From assembly GCA_016930955.1 (NCBI GenBank), contig JAFGFR010000032.1, positions 1 to 5,649 on the forward strand: 5,649 bases of DNA, read 5' to 3'. This DNA is from Victivallales bacterium (lineage in GTDB: Bacteria; Verrucomicrobiota; Lentisphaeria; Victivallales; JAADHT01). Positions 4,513-5,649 of this stretch are shown here, one piece after another. How positions within the stretch are numbered: position 1 is the stretch's first letter; each line of letters opens with the position of its first letter. Both the position numbers and the translations under genes were made by a program. The notes under the pieces were generated by a model. It was not told the DNA's origin and did no database searches. It was given only the letters and a program-made list of their open reading frames with translations.

Positions 4513-5303
4513 CCTTTAGCGCGATTGCTATCATAATATTCGCCATTGCCGTATTGATGACCATGACAGGCCGTGGCGGAGGAAATTTTTATGTGCTTGT
4601 TTTTATTGCGGCTGGCCAAGCCATGCATCAGGCCGCAACATCGGCGCAATTTGTATTGATGTTGACCGCCTTCGCGGGAATGCTGGTTTTCCAGAAGAAT
4701 AAACTGGTGGATTGGAAACTGGCGCTGCTTATTGATCCTCCAACGGATATTATGGCGTTGGTTGGCGGATACTATTCCGATTATGCAAGCGGCATGTTGT
4801 TGAAATTGATGCTGGCTGGCCTTCTGATTGTTTCAGGTCTTCTCATGCTGATCAATGTGAAAGACAAGATCATTCAAAACACAAAGACCTTGGGTTACTG
4901 GCATCGCAATTTTCAAGGGCAGGAATATGTAGTGAATCTTTGGCTTACTATCCCAATTACTGCGCTTGCAGGATTGGCGGCCGGAGCGGTGGGAATATCA
5001 TGCGGGTCATTTAAAGTTCCTTTAATGGTTTTGCTCTGCGGGGTTCCTATGAATATTGCGGTTGGAACATCCTCCGCAATGGTTGCCGCCACTGCTGTTA
5101 TGGGGTTCACTGGGCACGCGATCCAAAGCCATTTTGAACCCTGGGATGCGGTTCCATTTGCGTGTATCGCCGCTTTAGGAGGATTAATAGGCGGCAAATT
5201 CTCGATAAAAACGAAGTCCGCCAAGCTAAAAAAGGTGTTTGCCTATACGACCATTTGCGCGGCGTTATTTATGATTGTCAATGCGGTTTTTTCAACGCAA
5301 TAG
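4509..5303 (+). CDS. TauE/SafE (TSUP) family membrane transporter
   Basis: This 264-aa integral membrane protein has two related halves typical of the TauE/SafE sulfite/organosulfur exporter family. The first half carries GRGGGNFYVLVF (21-32) followed by QAATSA. The second carries AAGAVGISCGSFKVPLMVL (157-175) followed by AVGTSSAMVAATAV (184-197), the best-preserved family signature. Hydrophobic segments lie at about 4-20, 28-36, 46-62, 98-116, 143-163, 168-180, 184-202, 214-229 and 243-260. Members move sulfite, sulfoacetate, taurine-related or other anions; the substrate here is unknown. The GTG at 4509 is the start that gives the 4-bp overlap (GTGA) with the 81-aa gene, with GGGA 6 nt before; ATG 4557 is a less likely alternative. 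Base composition looks lower in G+C than the DUF5320 genes (for example 25 of 60 at 4861-4920 against 41 of 60 at 1021-1080). Confidence 0.88.
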   Translation: MTFSAIAIIIFAIAVLMTMTGRGGGNFYVLVFIAAGQAMHQAATSAQFVLMLTAFAGMLVFQKNKLVDWKLALLIDPPTDIMALVGGYYSDYASGMLLKLMLAGLLIVSGLLMLINVKDKIIQNTKTLGYWHRNFQGQEYVVNLWLTIPITALAGLAAGAVGISCGSFKVPLMVLLCGVPMNIAVGTSSAMVAATAVMGFTGHAIQSHFEPWDAVPFACIAALGGLIGGKFSIKTKSAKLKKVFAYTTICAALFMIVNAVFSTQ

Positions 5304-5352
5304 CGTGTTTGAATGAAATGATCCGTGCCGTTGACACGCAGGGAGAGGCACA

Positions 5353-5628
5353 ATGCCGACCTATGAATACGAGTGCGAGAAATGCGGCCACCGATTCGAG
5401 AAGTTCCAGAATATGTCGGATGCGCCAGTCACGATATGCCCGGAGTGCAAGGGCGAAGTACATCGTCTGGTCAGTGGCGGCGGTGGCGTCATTTTCAAGG
5501 AAAGTGGTTTTTATGTTACGGATTATTCGAAAAGTGGTTCGACACCCGCATGCGGACGCGACACCCGCTGCTGCGGGCGGAGCGAGCCGTGCGATTCGCC
5601 TCCCTGTTCGGAATGGAGAAACCCATGA
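5353..5628 (+). CDS. FmdB-family zinc ribbon protein
   Basis: The 91-aa product starts MPTYEYECEKCGHRFEKFQN, the classic FmdB-type putative regulatory protein, with two zinc knuckles Cys8-x2-Cys11 and Cys29-x2-Cys32 (CPECKG), then the conserved RLVSGGGGVIFKESGFYVTDY segment (38-58). After residue 60 it has an unusual cysteine-rich tail (Cys67, 73, 74, 80, 85), giving nine cysteines in all. FmdB proteins are small cytoplasmic proteins first noted as candidate regulators of formamidase/amidase genes; their general role is unsettled. GGGAG (5341-5345) lies 7 nt before ATG 5353. The stop overlaps the next ATG by 4 bp (ATGA). The 49-nt gap before it shows no convincing promoter, so it probably shares a transcript with the permease gene. 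Confidence 0.9.
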   Translation: MPTYEYECEKCGHRFEKFQNMSDAPVTICPECKGEVHRLVSGGGGVIFKESGFYVTDYSKSGSTPACGRDTRCCGRSEPCDSPPCSEWRNP

Positions 5629-5649
5629 ACAGTCAAAACAAGAAAAAGC
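5625..5649 (+). CDS. Start of an unidentified gene (partial, runs off the window)
   Basis: An ATG at 5625 overlaps the FmdB-like stop codon (ATGA) and has GGAG (5615-5618) at 6-nt spacing, so a coupled downstream gene is likely. Only MNSQNKKK is visible, a hydrophilic Lys-rich start. The product cannot be named. Confidence 0.6.

Noticed and set aside
5303..5339. GCGTGT/ACACGC inverted repeat around the permease stop and the gap before the FmdB-like gene
   Set aside because: Only six pairs with a loop of about 25 nt and no T tract, so not supported as a terminator.

Overview
The window reads as one co-directional, all-plus-strand accessory locus from an anaerobic or metal-/sulfur-active bacterium, probably Gram-negative. 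The taxonomic hint comes from gene content only: a Fis-type activator tail, a NifB/NifX-type cluster-binding protein, several DUF5320-type Gly-rich small proteins (MPxGDxTGPxGxGxxTGR start), an ArsP_2-type metal exporter, a TauE/SafE exporter and an FmdB-type zinc ribbon. I associate this mix with Desulfobacterota and similar anaerobes, but the phylum cannot be fixed from the window.

Layout. Bases 3-104 are the last 33 codons of a Fis-HTH regulator, probably a sigma-54 enhancer-binding protein. Bases 105-290 are non-coding and hold a hairpin, an AT-rich inverted repeat and two competing promoter candidates. The NifB/NifX-like gene (291-668) follows. Next come four consecutive short genes (703-885, 904-1098, 1146-1472, 1518-1883) that share the DUF5320-like N-terminus but have different C-termini: a zinc ribbon, an RG-rich tail, a Gly/Tyr/Arg-rich tail and a coiled coil. 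Bases 1935-2222 encode a 95-aa Cys-containing protein weakly like TSCPD/NifU-type domains.

The most unusual gene is 2337-3194. It encodes a complete two-component receiver domain fused in frame to a peptide deformylase domain with all three catalytic motifs intact. It is followed by a 345-aa ArsP_2-like membrane protein (3227-4264), an 81-aa orphan protein (4267-4512), a TauE/SafE-family permease that overlaps the orphan by 4 bp (4509-5303), an FmdB-family zinc ribbon protein (5353-5628) and the first codons of another gene (5625 onward, ATGA overlap).

Tight spacing, mostly good ribosome binding sites and two 4-bp overlaps suggest one or two operons driven from the 105-290 region. A reasonable inference is a regulated module for metal, Fe-S or sulfur-oxyanion handling: cluster- and metal-binding small proteins plus two exporters. 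The receiver-deformylase fusion would be a signal-controlled enzyme acting on protein N-termini. No histidine kinase is visible. No tRNA, rRNA, CRISPR array, insertion sequence or convincing reverse-strand gene was seen.
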